Shown here: in pieces, positions 41,400 through 49,740 of the stretch
Layout: the number at the start of each line of letters is the position of its first letter
Position numbering within the stretch: position 1 is the stretch's first letter
Assembly (NCBI RefSeq): GCF_003206695.1
Contig: NZ_PZJN01000006.1
Coordinates: 64,135-117,330, forward strand
Direction of reading: 5' to 3'
From: Salinicola halophyticus
GTDB lineage: Bacteria; Pseudomonadota; Gammaproteobacteria; Pseudomonadales; Halomonadaceae
Length of the DNA stretch: 53,196 nucleotides
Program-made: the position numbers and the translations under genes
The notes under the pieces: generated by a model
The model's input: the letters and a program-made list of their open reading frames with translations, nothing else
Databases searched by the model: none
Told to the model about the DNA's origin: nothing

Positions 41400-42057
41400 T
41401 ATCGAATCCCCGTTTGGCGCTGAAACGGCCGCACTGTTTGACGATGATCTCCATGACCACACTGACCGCCCAGTAGAAGCCGATGACCACGATGAAGGCC
41501 TCGGTGGGAATGAAATAGGTTCCCGACAGGCTGTTGGCGGCGGCGGTGAGCTCTCGCACGGTGATGATCACCAGAAAGGCGGTGTCCTTGAGCGCGTAGA
41601 TCAGCTGGTTGCCCAGCAGCGGCCGGGTCTGCATCACGATCTGGGGCAGAATCAGGCGGAAGAACATCTTGCCCTTGGTGAAGCCGTGGGCCTTGGCGGC
41701 TTCGACCTGACCGGGCGGAAAGGTCAGCCGCGCGCCGCGGAATATCTCGGCGAAGTAGCAGCCGTGGTAGACCGCCAGTGCCCCGACGCCGGACCACCAA
41801 GCATCGAGACGAATATCGATCGCCGGCAGGCCGTAGTAGAGCAGATAGGCCAGGATCAGAAACGGCAGCATCCGCATGCCGTCGATGAACACCCGCAGCG
41901 GCACGGTCAGGCGAGGGCGGCTGCCCTCCAGCAGATAGAGCATGCCGCAGCCGATCGCGAAGGCGGCGCTGATCGACAGGCCGAAGATCTCCATCGTGCT
42001 GAAGAATCCGCTCCAGAACTGATCACGAGCGCTCCACAGAATTTCCCAGTTACTCAT
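41392..42057 (-). CDS. Amino acid ABC transporter permease (His/Glu/Gln/Arg/opine type)
   Basis: A 221-residue inner-membrane permease with about five helices and the EAAKAHGFTKGKMFFRLILPQ coupling loop (about 121-141) that docks on the ATPase. An ATMRM-like segment RVFIDGMRMLPFL precedes it. Pairs with the permease encoded 48 bases upstream. Confidence 0.93.
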   Translation of the reverse strand: MSNWEILWSARDQFWSGFFSTMEIFGLSISAAFAIGCGMLYLLEGSRPRLTVPLRVFIDGMRMLPFLILAYLLYYGLPAIDIRLDAWWSGVGALAVYHGCYFAEIFRGARLTFPPGQVEAAKAHGFTKGKMFFRLILPQIVMQTRPLLGNQLIYALKDTAFLVIITVRELTAAANSLSGTYFIPTEAFIVVIGFYWAVSVVMEIIVKQCGRFSAKRGFDNV

Positions 42058-42105
42058 GGCGCCTCCGCAGCGTTTCGTTCCACCGCTTCTGTCGTCGTGG
42101 TCTCA

Positions 42106-42747
42106 TCACACCGCCAGCCGATTGGCGCGACGTTCGGCAATTCGCTGCAACCAGACCAGACAGCCGATCGCGGCCATGTAGAGCGCACAGGCGACCAGAA
42201 TCGGTGGCAGAGGTTCGTAGGTGACGGCCGAGATGCGATTGGTGACCCGGGTCAGGTCGACGATCCCGATCACCGCGATCGCCGGGCTGCCCTTGATCAG
42301 AAAGGACATCTCGTTGATCAACCCGGGGAGGCTGGTGATCATCATCTGCGGCAGCATGATGCGGCGGAACGTGACCCACGGCGTCATGCCGGCGGCCATG
42401 GCCGCCTCGCGCTGATCGCGGGAGAAGTTGCGAAAGGCGCTACGCCAGATTTCGGCGTTGAACGCCGTGGTGTTGAGCGTCAACGCCAGGATGCCGGCCA
42501 CGTTGCGGTCGAGATTGATGCCGAAGGTCGGGGCGCTGAGAAAGATGAACAGCGCCAGCGTGACCAGCGGCGTGGCGCGCGCCAGGCTGATGTAGAGCAC
42601 CAGGATCTGGTCGACGACGGGAATGCGGGCGAGGCGTATCAGGGCCAGCATCAGGCCGGCCGTCACCCCGATGACGATGGAGACGCCGGAAATCCAGACG
42701 GTCGTCCAGGCGCCTTCCATCAGCATGTGCCAGGCACTGGCATTCAT
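42106..42747 (-). CDS. Amino acid ABC transporter permease
   Basis: A 213-residue second permease with the coupling loop REAAMAAGMTPWVTFRRIMLPQ and the LYISLARATPLVTL segment that corresponds to the RGTPL motif of this group. The ATG at 42747 follows GGGAG; longer readings begin in proline-rich sequence without support. Heteromeric permease pair with the next gene is inferred from the order. Confidence 0.93.
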   Translation of the reverse strand: MNASAWHMLMEGAWTTVWISGVSIVIGVTAGLMLALIRLARIPVVDQILVLYISLARATPLVTLALFIFLSAPTFGINLDRNVAGILALTLNTTAFNAEIWRSAFRNFSRDQREAAMAAGMTPWVTFRRIMLPQMMITSLPGLINEMSFLIKGSPAIAVIGIVDLTRVTNRISAVTYEPLPPILVACALYMAAIGCLVWLQRIAERRANRLAV

Positions 42748-42810
42748 GGGCGGCTCCCGAGGGCTTGAGAACGGGGGAGGCGCCGTGCGAACCCGCGGCG
42801 CCAAGGATGT

Positions 42811-42876
42811 TACGTGTCAGGCGCTGTGACGTGTCAGGCGATGCGGTATGTCGTGCGACCTGACGGTCAGGCGACC
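42811..42876. repeat. 16-17-bp tandem repeat, about 4 degenerate copies
   Basis: TACGTGTCAGGCGCTG, TGACGTGTCAGGCGATG, CGGTATGTCGTGCGACC and TGACGGTCAGGCGACC lie between the binding protein and the first permease gene. Confidence 0.7.
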
Positions 42877-42880
42877 TGGA

Positions 42881-43789
42881 TCAGTCGTCCAGCCCCGCCA
42901 GCTCGTGGAACTGCTCGACGCTTTCCAGCGGCTCGTCCGGGAGGTCGGGGAAGCTCTCGCCGAACCATTTCTCCTGCAGTTCGGCCAGACGGCCGGTCTC
43001 CTTCATGTGATCCAGGAACTTCGTCATGTAGGCGAGCAGTTCCGGGCTCGACTTGGGGATCGGCCAGGAGACGTAGCCGGCACCGGAAACCGCCGGGCCC
43101 TTGGCAAAGACATCCGGCTTGGAAGCCACCAGCGTGTTGACCGGCACCGCCGAATCAATCACGAAATCGAGACGGCCGTTGGCCAGGTCGGCGAAGGCTT
43201 CGGGGTAGGACTCGTACTGCACCACTTCACCCAGCTCGCCGCCGTCGTCCTCGAGCATCTTCTTCAGCTCCGGCAGTCGCGACAGCAGCACGCTGCCCGC
43301 CTGAACGCCCACTTTCTTGCCGCTAAGATCGTCGACGTTGTTGATGCTGTCGTCATCGGCGCGCTTGATCGCGAAGTGCTGGGCAGAGGCATAGGGCGGG
43401 GTGTAGTTGAACACCCGCAGGCGTTCATCGGAGACCGACGCGCCGGTCAGCGCCATGTCGTACTGGCCGGTGGAGACGGCCGCCAGCAGGCCGGTCCAGG
43501 GCAGGATGTCCTGGCGGATCTCGAAGTCGGCGTAATTACGCAGCTCCTCGAGCATGTCGGTGTTGAAACCCTTGGCGTTGCCATCCTCGATGAAGTTGAA
43601 CGGCGCGTAGTTGTCCTCCGTCGCTACGCTCAGATAGCCGCGGCTTTCGATTTCCGGCAGGTCGGCGGCGAAGGCCGTCAGCGACAGGGTCGACAGAGAA
43701 AGTGCCATCAGCGTACCGGCCATGGCCTTGGCAGCGAGACGTGGCAGCGGGAATCTGGCGGTGGGTTTGCGGTTCGGGAAGCGCATCAT
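42881..43789 (-). CDS. Periplasmic amino-acid-type binding protein (family 3)
   Basis: A 302-residue solute-binding protein. The signal peptide ends near residue 41 (TAFA before ADLPEIE); a basic N-region MMRFPNRKPTARF precedes the hydrophobic core. The family-3 blocks YLSVATEDNYAPFNFIEDGNAKGFNTDML, YDMALTGASVSDERL and GKKVGVQAGS are clear. It is the first gene of an operon with two permeases, an ATPase and a D-2-hydroxyacid dehydrogenase. A 13-bp tandem repeat (43823-43848) lies just upstream. The ligand is probably an amino acid or amino-acid derivative. Confidence 0.92.
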   Translation of the reverse strand: MMRFPNRKPTARFPLPRLAAKAMAGTLMALSLSTLSLTAFAADLPEIESRGYLSVATEDNYAPFNFIEDGNAKGFNTDMLEELRNYADFEIRQDILPWTGLLAAVSTGQYDMALTGASVSDERLRVFNYTPPYASAQHFAIKRADDDSINNVDDLSGKKVGVQAGSVLLSRLPELKKMLEDDGGELGEVVQYESYPEAFADLANGRLDFVIDSAVPVNTLVASKPDVFAKGPAVSGAGYVSWPIPKSSPELLAYMTKFLDHMKETGRLAELQEKWFGESFPDLPDEPLESVEQFHELAGLDD

Positions 43790-43822
43790 GAAGTACACCC
43801 TCTCATTGTTGTTGGTGTCGGT

Positions 43823-43856
43823 GATTGATCGTGATGATTGGTCGTGACGATTGCGT
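43823..43856. repeat. 13-bp tandem repeat, 2.5 copies
   Basis: GATTGATCGTGAT, GATTGGTCGTGAC and GATTGCG in front of the binding-protein gene. Confidence 0.75.
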
Positions 43857-43948
43857 ACCGGTGATCCCACCCTAAAGAATCCGGGAGCGGTTGCTGTAGA
43901 GCCAGTTGATGAGCATCGGCTGGCCAGATCGGCGTTGCCGCCGGCAAA

Positions 43949-44866
43949 TCAGGCGAGAGCTTTCAGCGCCGAGATCAGCGCATTGAAGGAATCGCCAGCG
44001 AGGCCGATCCCCACCAGTTGGCTGGCACCCGGGCGTGGCGCAGAAGGCGTCCATTCGGCTCTCCCGCCGCTCCACTGGAACACGTAGTTCCGGCCGTCGG
44101 CCTGAAGGAAGCCCTTGGCTCGCGCCAGGCCATCGGCATGCTCGGTGAGCAGAGACTCCAGCGTTTGCCGTGACAGCGAGGAGGGAAGCGCGATCGCGAA
44201 GCGCTGCCAGTCGGGGTCGCGATCATCGGCGGCGGGGCGAAATGTCGGCGGTCGCACGGGCGCGGGTTTCGGTGGCCTCTCGGCGCTGGAATCCACGCTG
44301 GCATCGGCGTGGGCGACCTGGGCATGGAGGTTGAGCGACTGCAGCCGACGCATTAGCCCTTCGCGTTCGGCATCGTCGAGATCGTCGCCGCGATTGAGCG
44401 AGAGCGTGTCGGCGCTGGCAATTTGGTCGGCCACCAGCTCGCCGACGCGACTGTCACCGAGGCGCTGCGCGAAACTGGCCAGATCGACCAGGGTGACGAT
44501 GCGAGCCAGCCGGAAGCGGCGTGCCACGCGGATCATGTCGGCGATGCGGCGGGGCCGGGCCACGCCGCTGGTTTCGATGATCAGCGCCGCCGGTGGCTCC
44601 GGCCAACGGCCGATACGCGAGAGCTGGGTGCCCAGCTCGTCGCTCAGCGAGCAGCACAGGCAGCCGCTGCTGAGTTTGAGCAGGCGCTCCCCGGCGTAGT
44701 CGATCAGCTCGGCATCGATATTGATGGTGCCGAAGTCGTTGACCAGCACCAGCGTATCCGGCGCCACGCCGTCTCGCAGATGGGCGTTGACCCAGGTCGT
44801 CTTGCCGGCGCCGAGATAGCCGGCAATCAGTATCACCGGGATCGGATCGGCGTCGGGCTCAGCCAT
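43949..44866 (-). CDS. CobW-type G3E GTPase, putative metallochaperone
   Basis: A 305-residue P-loop GTPase of the CobW/YjiA group. Walker A GYLGAGKT is at 17-24, and the metal-binding GCLCC motif at 68-72. The base-recognition segment is SLNRGD rather than the NKxD usual for the family, so nucleotide specificity may differ. The C-terminal CobW domain is reduced. The start at 44866 overlaps the amidohydrolase stop by 8 bases, so translation is probably coupled. Such GTPases deliver zinc or other metals; the adjacent metal-dependent amidohydrolase is the obvious client, by inference. Confidence 0.88.
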   Translation of the reverse strand: MAEPDADPIPVILIAGYLGAGKTTWVNAHLRDGVAPDTLVLVNDFGTINIDAELIDYAGERLLKLSSGCLCCSLSDELGTQLSRIGRWPEPPAALIIETSGVARPRRIADMIRVARRFRLARIVTLVDLASFAQRLGDSRVGELVADQIASADTLSLNRGDDLDDAEREGLMRRLQSLNLHAQVAHADASVDSSAERPPKPAPVRPPTFRPAADDRDPDWQRFAIALPSSLSRQTLESLLTEHADGLARAKGFLQADGRNYVFQWSGGRAEWTPSAPRPGASQLVGIGLAGDSFNALISALKALA

Positions 44867-46487
44867 TGTCGAAGACGCGACCACCGACGACCGTCGCGGC
44901 GACGCCGATCGAGGCCAGCCGCGCCAGCGGCACCTCGCGCGGGTCCTCGTCGAGCACCGCCATGTCGGCGAACTTGCCCACCTCCAGGCTGCCGACGCGG
45001 TCGTCCAGCTTGAGGGTGTAGGCCGCGTCCAGCGTGATCAGGCGCAGCGCGCGTTCCACGCTCAGCGCCTCGTTGGGCCCCAGCACCTCGCCGCTGGCGG
45101 TCTGACGGGCGACGGCGCACCACGCCGTGAACAGCGGCGCCAGCGGGGTGACCGGGGCATCGCAATGCGCCGCGATGGGGATGCCCAGGCGATCCGCCGA
45201 GGCCAGCGGTTCGAGGCGCTGGCAGCGCTCGAAACCCAGCGTGCGCGAGCGATGGATGTCGCCCCAGTAGTAGAGGTGGTTGGCGAACATGTTGAGGCAC
45301 ACCCCCAGTCGTGCCGCGCGTTTCAACTGGGCGTGGCTGATGATCTGGCAGTGCTGCAGGGTGTGGCGATGATCGGCCCGCGGCCACAGTTCCAGCGCCG
45401 ATTCGATGGCGTCCAGCATCAGCTCGACGGCCTCGTCGCCGTTGGTGTGGATATGCAGCTGCAGCCCGGCCTGATGATAGCGCTGCACGATCTCGGTCAG
45501 GCGTTCCGGCTCGGCGTTCCACATGCCGTTGGGCGAGCCGTCGTGGTAGCCCGGCCACATGAGGCGTGCGGTATAGCCCTGGATGGAGCCGTCGGTCATC
45601 AGCTTGACCAGTCCGAAATGCAGCTTGTCGCTGCTCTTGTCGCGGCAGCCCAGCACCCGCTCGATACCGTCTTCGGGCGTGTAGGTCAGCGCGCTCATCG
45701 CCGGCGCCAGCCGCATCGGCACGTCGTCCCGGTTGCAGGTGCGCTGCATGCTCTCGACGCCGGCCTCGCTCAGCGGATTGTAGAGGTCGGTCAGCGTGGT
45801 CACCCCGTGGCGCTGGCTGATGCGCGCGTAGCGCTCGAGTGTCGCTTCTTCGCTGCCGCGATCGAAGAGGTCGAGGTCGAGCGTGTCGAAGATCGCGAAC
45901 ATCGCTGCCATCTCGCGCAGCTCGCCGTTGGGGCGGCCGTCGTCGAAGGTCACCACGCCCTCGATATCGGCGTGAGACTCGAGTCCGGAAAGGCGCAGCA
46001 TGGCGCTGTTGACGGTCATCATGTGCAGGTTGGCATGGATGACGACGATCGGCCGTTCGGCGTCGACGGCGTCGAGGTCGTTGCGATCCAGCCGGCGATC
46101 CGGGAAGTAGATCGGATCGAAGCCCCAGGCGATTAGCGGGGTTTCCGACGGGAGCTTGCCAACCTGTTCGCCGAGATGGCGCTGTAGCGCGGCGATGTCG
46201 GTCAGCCCTGGCCAGGTACGGCCGTCGGGGTCCTGTCGGGGAAAGAAGCCGGCGTAGGGATACTCCCACAGCACGCCTTCCAGCGCGTGGCTGTGGCCCT
46301 CGACGAAGCCGGGCAGAATCACCTTGTCGGCGAAGCGCTCGTCGAGTTCGAAGTCACCCAGATCCGTCAGCGTTTCCAGCGAGCCGACCCCCAGAATCCG
46401 GCCATCGCGCACCGCGATATGGGTGGCTTCCGGCTGCGAAGGGTTCATGGTCACAATGCGCCGGGCGGCGAAGATACGATGGCTCAT
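44859..46487 (-). CDS. YtcJ-like amidohydrolase
   Basis: A 542-residue metal-dependent hydrolase of the amidohydrolase superfamily. The first metal motif is GFVEGHSHALEG (about 62-73), a candidate carbamylated lysine lies in LVKLMTDGSIQG, and later ligands appear in LHIHTNGDEAV and AAHCDAPVTP. Relatives act on amides, imides or formamides, mostly with unknown natural substrate. The start overlaps the symporter stop by 4 bases (ATGA). The frame stays open 367 codons further upstream across the symporter gene, but that is the antiframe of a GC-rich gene and not part of the protein. Confidence 0.9.
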   Translation of the reverse strand: MSHRIFAARRIVTMNPSQPEATHIAVRDGRILGVGSLETLTDLGDFELDERFADKVILPGFVEGHSHALEGVLWEYPYAGFFPRQDPDGRTWPGLTDIAALQRHLGEQVGKLPSETPLIAWGFDPIYFPDRRLDRNDLDAVDAERPIVVIHANLHMMTVNSAMLRLSGLESHADIEGVVTFDDGRPNGELREMAAMFAIFDTLDLDLFDRGSEEATLERYARISQRHGVTTLTDLYNPLSEAGVESMQRTCNRDDVPMRLAPAMSALTYTPEDGIERVLGCRDKSSDKLHFGLVKLMTDGSIQGYTARLMWPGYHDGSPNGMWNAEPERLTEIVQRYHQAGLQLHIHTNGDEAVELMLDAIESALELWPRADHRHTLQHCQIISHAQLKRAARLGVCLNMFANHLYYWGDIHRSRTLGFERCQRLEPLASADRLGIPIAAHCDAPVTPLAPLFTAWCAVARQTASGEVLGPNEALSVERALRLITLDAAYTLKLDDRVGSLEVGKFADMAVLDEDPREVPLARLASIGVAATVVGGRVFDNG

Positions 46488-47887
46488 GAGGGATTGGGCT
46501 CCTGAATCGGTGCGGTGCGGTTGCCCCGGCTGCGCTGCCATTTGAGCAGCAGCGGAATGCAGAACAGCATCAGTATCACGTAGCCGCCGAAGATCGCCAG
46601 ATAGCTCCAGGCGCCGAGTGAGGGCGCAATCGGGGCGACGAAGAACAGCGTGGGAATATTGACCACGATGATCGCGATGTTGAAGAACGCCAGTTCCTTG
46701 GGCACCGAGGTGCTGAAGTCGGCATCCAGCATGCGCAGCAACAAAAGCCCAGTGCCGGTGGAGCCACAGCAGCAGCCGAAGGCGGTGACGGCGCGTTCCG
46801 GACCCAACCGACCGCTGAGCCGACCGATCGCCATCGCGCCCAGGAAGGTCACCAGCGTCACCGCGATCGCGATGAGCAGAATCGGCACCAGCAGGGCGGA
46901 GAGCACGGCGATCTGGATGCTCATCAGGGTGGCGACGACCATGAAGTCCACCGACCCGCTGGTGATGCGCTTGAGCGTGTCGTCGTCGACCTTGTGGGTC
47001 CAGCCAAAGCGGTCGATCGCCATGCGCATCAGCACGCAGACCGTCAGGCCGTGGATGAAGAACAGGTTGTAGCTGAAGAACACCGATAGCACCTGACTGC
47101 CTGCCACCAGCGGCTGCATTGCGCTCAGCCATACATAGGTAATGACATACGCCACGCCCAGCAGGCCCAGATGCCAGGCCAGCGAGTCGACGGTGCCGGA
47201 GTGCGAGACCTGCTTGCCGGCCGAAGGCTGGGTCTCGGGCGTGTGAAAGCCGCGAACGAAATCGTCGTCGAGCGTCGAATTGCGGTTGGCGTTGAGCCCC
47301 CGCTTGAGAAAGTAGCGTGCGGCCGGCACGCCGACGACGAAAGCGGCCACGAAGCCCAGCGACGCGAAGATCACGCCGACCTGCGCGGCGTTGGCGATGC
47401 CGTAATCGTTCTCCCAGATCGTGCCGTAGGTCAGTGCTTGGCCCGGCCCCTGGGTAAATCCATGGGTGACGATGGCGCCGAGCAGCGGGCTGAGATCGCT
47501 GCCAGTGACGAGGTCGTAGCCCGCCATCAGGCCGTAGCCGATCACCGCCTGAGCGCCGAGACTGGCGGTCCAGATCAGGGTCAACCACAGCCCGCCACCG
47601 ACGATACCCTGACGCTGTTCACCCGCGGCCGGCTTGGGGCTACCGGTCAGACACAGCGACATGAAGCTCAGGGTGAAGAAGTGGAAGGCCAGCGCGGTGA
47701 AATCCGAAGGGCCATAGCCGGGAATCAGCCCCGCAGAGAGCCCGACGAAACCGATGATGCCCGCCACGATACTGCCGGGAATCAGGCTGGCACGCAGCCA
47801 GGGGAGGCGGCTTCGCAGCAGGCTGCCGACAACCAGCAGGGCGGCGATCAGCGCAAAGGCGATGACGCCATGGAAAGTGCTGCCCAT
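46484..47887 (-). CDS. GltS-family sodium/glutamate-type symporter
   Basis: A 467-residue inner-membrane symporter with about ten hydrophobic helices. It shows the GltS-type repeats GAIVTHGFTQGPGQALTYG (about 142-160) and FGCCCGSTGTGLLLLRMLD (about 383-401), the re-entrant substrate loops. The substrate may not be glutamate: it is the first gene of an operon with an amidohydrolase and a G3E GTPase, which suggests import of the compound the hydrolase acts on. Divergent from a MocR regulator, with a direct repeat in between. Confidence 0.9.
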   Translation of the reverse strand: MGSTFHGVIAFALIAALLVVGSLLRSRLPWLRASLIPGSIVAGIIGFVGLSAGLIPGYGPSDFTALAFHFFTLSFMSLCLTGSPKPAAGEQRQGIVGGGLWLTLIWTASLGAQAVIGYGLMAGYDLVTGSDLSPLLGAIVTHGFTQGPGQALTYGTIWENDYGIANAAQVGVIFASLGFVAAFVVGVPAARYFLKRGLNANRNSTLDDDFVRGFHTPETQPSAGKQVSHSGTVDSLAWHLGLLGVAYVITYVWLSAMQPLVAGSQVLSVFFSYNLFFIHGLTVCVLMRMAIDRFGWTHKVDDDTLKRITSGSVDFMVVATLMSIQIAVLSALLVPILLIAIAVTLVTFLGAMAIGRLSGRLGPERAVTAFGCCCGSTGTGLLLLRMLDADFSTSVPKELAFFNIAIIVVNIPTLFFVAPIAPSLGAWSYLAIFGGYVILMLFCIPLLLKWQRSRGNRTAPIQEPNPS

Positions 47888-47917
47888 GATGTAGTCCTCG
47901 TGATTGACGTTGTTATG

Positions 47918-47947
47918 GTCGGGTCATGCGAAATCGTCGAGTCATAC
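47918..47947. promoter_or_regulatory. Direct repeat, putative MocR operator
   Basis: GTCGGGTCATGC (47918) and GTCGAGTCATAC (47936) are in the same orientation, 18 bases apart start to start, between the divergent symporter operon and the MocR gene. MocR regulators usually bind direct repeats. Confidence 0.5.
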
Positions 47948-48133
47948 TAAAGTTCGGGTGCGTGGCACTACAGGACAGATTTCCGATCTCGTCGAGACAG
48001 GCCTTGAGGCCGATTTTTCGGGACCTTGCCACAGACACAGACTCAGGTCTCGAACTGCGGCACCGAGAATAGCGTAGCGAGTCGGTGAAGTGGCTGGTCG
48101 ACGAAAAAGGAACTGGCGCAAATCTTGCAGCGT

Positions 48134-49642
48134 ATGGAGTTCAGCCACGGGGCGGGACTCGGCATGCTCGATCACTACTTTCATCTCGATTTCGATATTC
48201 AGCGTGGCCTGCAGGAACAGCTGCGCGAGGCGCTGCTGGATGCCATTCATACCGGAACGATTCCCGCCGAGGAGGCGCTGCCCTCGTGCCGCAAGCTGTC
48301 GCTGCAGCTGGGGATTTCGCGCAATACGGTGGCGCTCGTCTACGAAGGGCTGGTGGAAGATGGCTATCTGATCAGCCGGCCGCGCAGCGGCTACTACCTG
48401 CACGATACCTATCAGGAATCCGGCGCCTGCCACGAGTCCGATGCCCTCGAATCGGGCCGAAGAATGGGCGACGAAGTCGTGGATGCACCAAGCTGGGGCG
48501 GCCGGTTCACCCATCGGCCCAGCCATCTGCAGGGTGTCCTGCGCCCCGGCAACTGGATGAACTACGAATTTCCCTTCGTTTACGGCCAGCTCGATACCCG
48601 GCTGTTTCCCCTGGAGCAGTGGCGCGAGACATCGCGACGGCTGCTGGGCGGACGGCGCGAGCGCCATTGGCTGAGCGATCGCTACGATCAGGACGATCCC
48701 ATGCTGGTCGAGCAGCTGCGAACCCGAGTGCTGCCCAAGCGCGGCATCCATGCGCGCAGCGACGAGATCCTGATCACCCTCGGCTCCCAGAACGCGCTGT
48801 TTCTGATCGCCCAGCTGCTGTTCGATGCGCGGACGCGGGTGGCGATGGAGAACCCCGGCTATCGCGAAGCCGCCAACGTCTTCCTGCGCCAGGGGGCTCA
48901 GCTCAGTTATCAGTCGATCGACGGCGAGGGCATGTGCCTGGACGCCGCGGCCGCGAAGAGCGATTACCTCTACGTCACGCCCAGCCATCAGGGACCCACC
49001 GGGGTGACCATGAGCCGGCGGCGGCGCGAGGCGTTGATCGAGCAGATCCAGCGTCGCGATCAGATTGTGCTGGAGGACGACTACGATGCCGAAGTCAATT
49101 TCGATCGCCACGCCCAGCCGGCATTGAAGGCGAGCCGGGCCGGCTCCCGCGTGATCTACATGAGTAGTCTGTCGAAGCCGCTATCGCCAGGCCTGCGGCT
49201 GGGCTACGTGGTGGCCGACGCCGAACTGATCGAGGAGCTTCGCGCACTGCGCCGGCTGATGTATCGCCACCCGCCGACCGGGCTGCAGCAGCAGCTGGCG
49301 CAGTTTCTGTCCCAGGGGCATTACGATCGCTATCTCAGGCTGTTCGCCGACGAGATGCGTCATCGCTGGGAGATCATGGATGCCGCCATCGGGCAGGATC
49401 TACCCACCTGCCGTCGAGTCGGCGGCGACCATGCCAGCGTGTTCTGGCTGGAAGCCCCCCAGTCGGTCGATACCCAACGGCTGGCGTGGCAGGCCGCGCA
49501 GCATGGCGTCCTGATCGAGCCCGGTTTCCAGCACTTCTTCGATCAGGCCCCGCCGCGTAACTTCATGCGCCTGGGGTTCGGCGCCATTGATGCCGAGCGC
49601 ATTGCGCCGGGCATCAGCCGATTGGCCCGCGCTTTCGGCTAG
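48134..49642 (+). CDS. MocR-type regulator (GntR HTH fused to aminotransferase fold)
   Basis: A 502-residue regulator. The N-terminal winged helix (about 15-90: LREALLDAIHTGTIPAEEALPSCRKLSLQLGISRNTV) is followed by a linker and a fold-type I aminotransferase domain with the PLP lysine K348 in SSLSKPLSPGLRLGY, and YVTPSHQGPTGVTM. MocR proteins sense PLP or PLP-linked amino compounds and act at neighbouring divergent operons. Here that is symporter-amidohydrolase-GTPase. The start is uncertain: ATG 48134, TTG 48125 or ATG 48164 are all possible. The aminotransferase gene that follows is convergent. Confidence 0.92.
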   Translation: MEFSHGAGLGMLDHYFHLDFDIQRGLQEQLREALLDAIHTGTIPAEEALPSCRKLSLQLGISRNTVALVYEGLVEDGYLISRPRSGYYLHDTYQESGACHESDALESGRRMGDEVVDAPSWGGRFTHRPSHLQGVLRPGNWMNYEFPFVYGQLDTRLFPLEQWRETSRRLLGGRRERHWLSDRYDQDDPMLVEQLRTRVLPKRGIHARSDEILITLGSQNALFLIAQLLFDARTRVAMENPGYREAANVFLRQGAQLSYQSIDGEGMCLDAAAAKSDYLYVTPSHQGPTGVTMSRRRREALIEQIQRRDQIVLEDDYDAEVNFDRHAQPALKASRAGSRVIYMSSLSKPLSPGLRLGYVVADAELIEELRALRRLMYRHPPTGLQQQLAQFLSQGHYDRYLRLFADEMRHRWEIMDAAIGQDLPTCRRVGGDHASVFWLEAPQSVDTQRLAWQAAQHGVLIEPGFQHFFDQAPPRNFMRLGFGAIDAERIAPGISRLARAFG

Positions 49643-49689
49643 GCAAGCCTCTTGGGCGCATTCAAGCGCCTGCGTTCATCCAGATGACG

Positions 49690-49712
49690 GCGACCGGCAT
49701 GTCGCCGGTCGC
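49690..49712. terminator. Hairpin between convergent mocR-type and aminotransferase genes
   Basis: A 9-bp stem GCGACCGGC / GCCGGTCGC with a 5-base loop, 48 bases after the regulator stop and 29 bases beyond the aminotransferase stop. The following sequence is only moderately T-rich. Confidence 0.5.
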
Positions 49713-49740
49713 GTGTCTGTGTCTGGTCTTATGAGACCGA

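Noticed and set aside
46488-47588. An N-terminal extension of the amidohydrolase frame
   Set aside because: It overlaps the symporter gene out of frame and is Arg/Ala-rich. The ATG at 46487 gives the normal family start.
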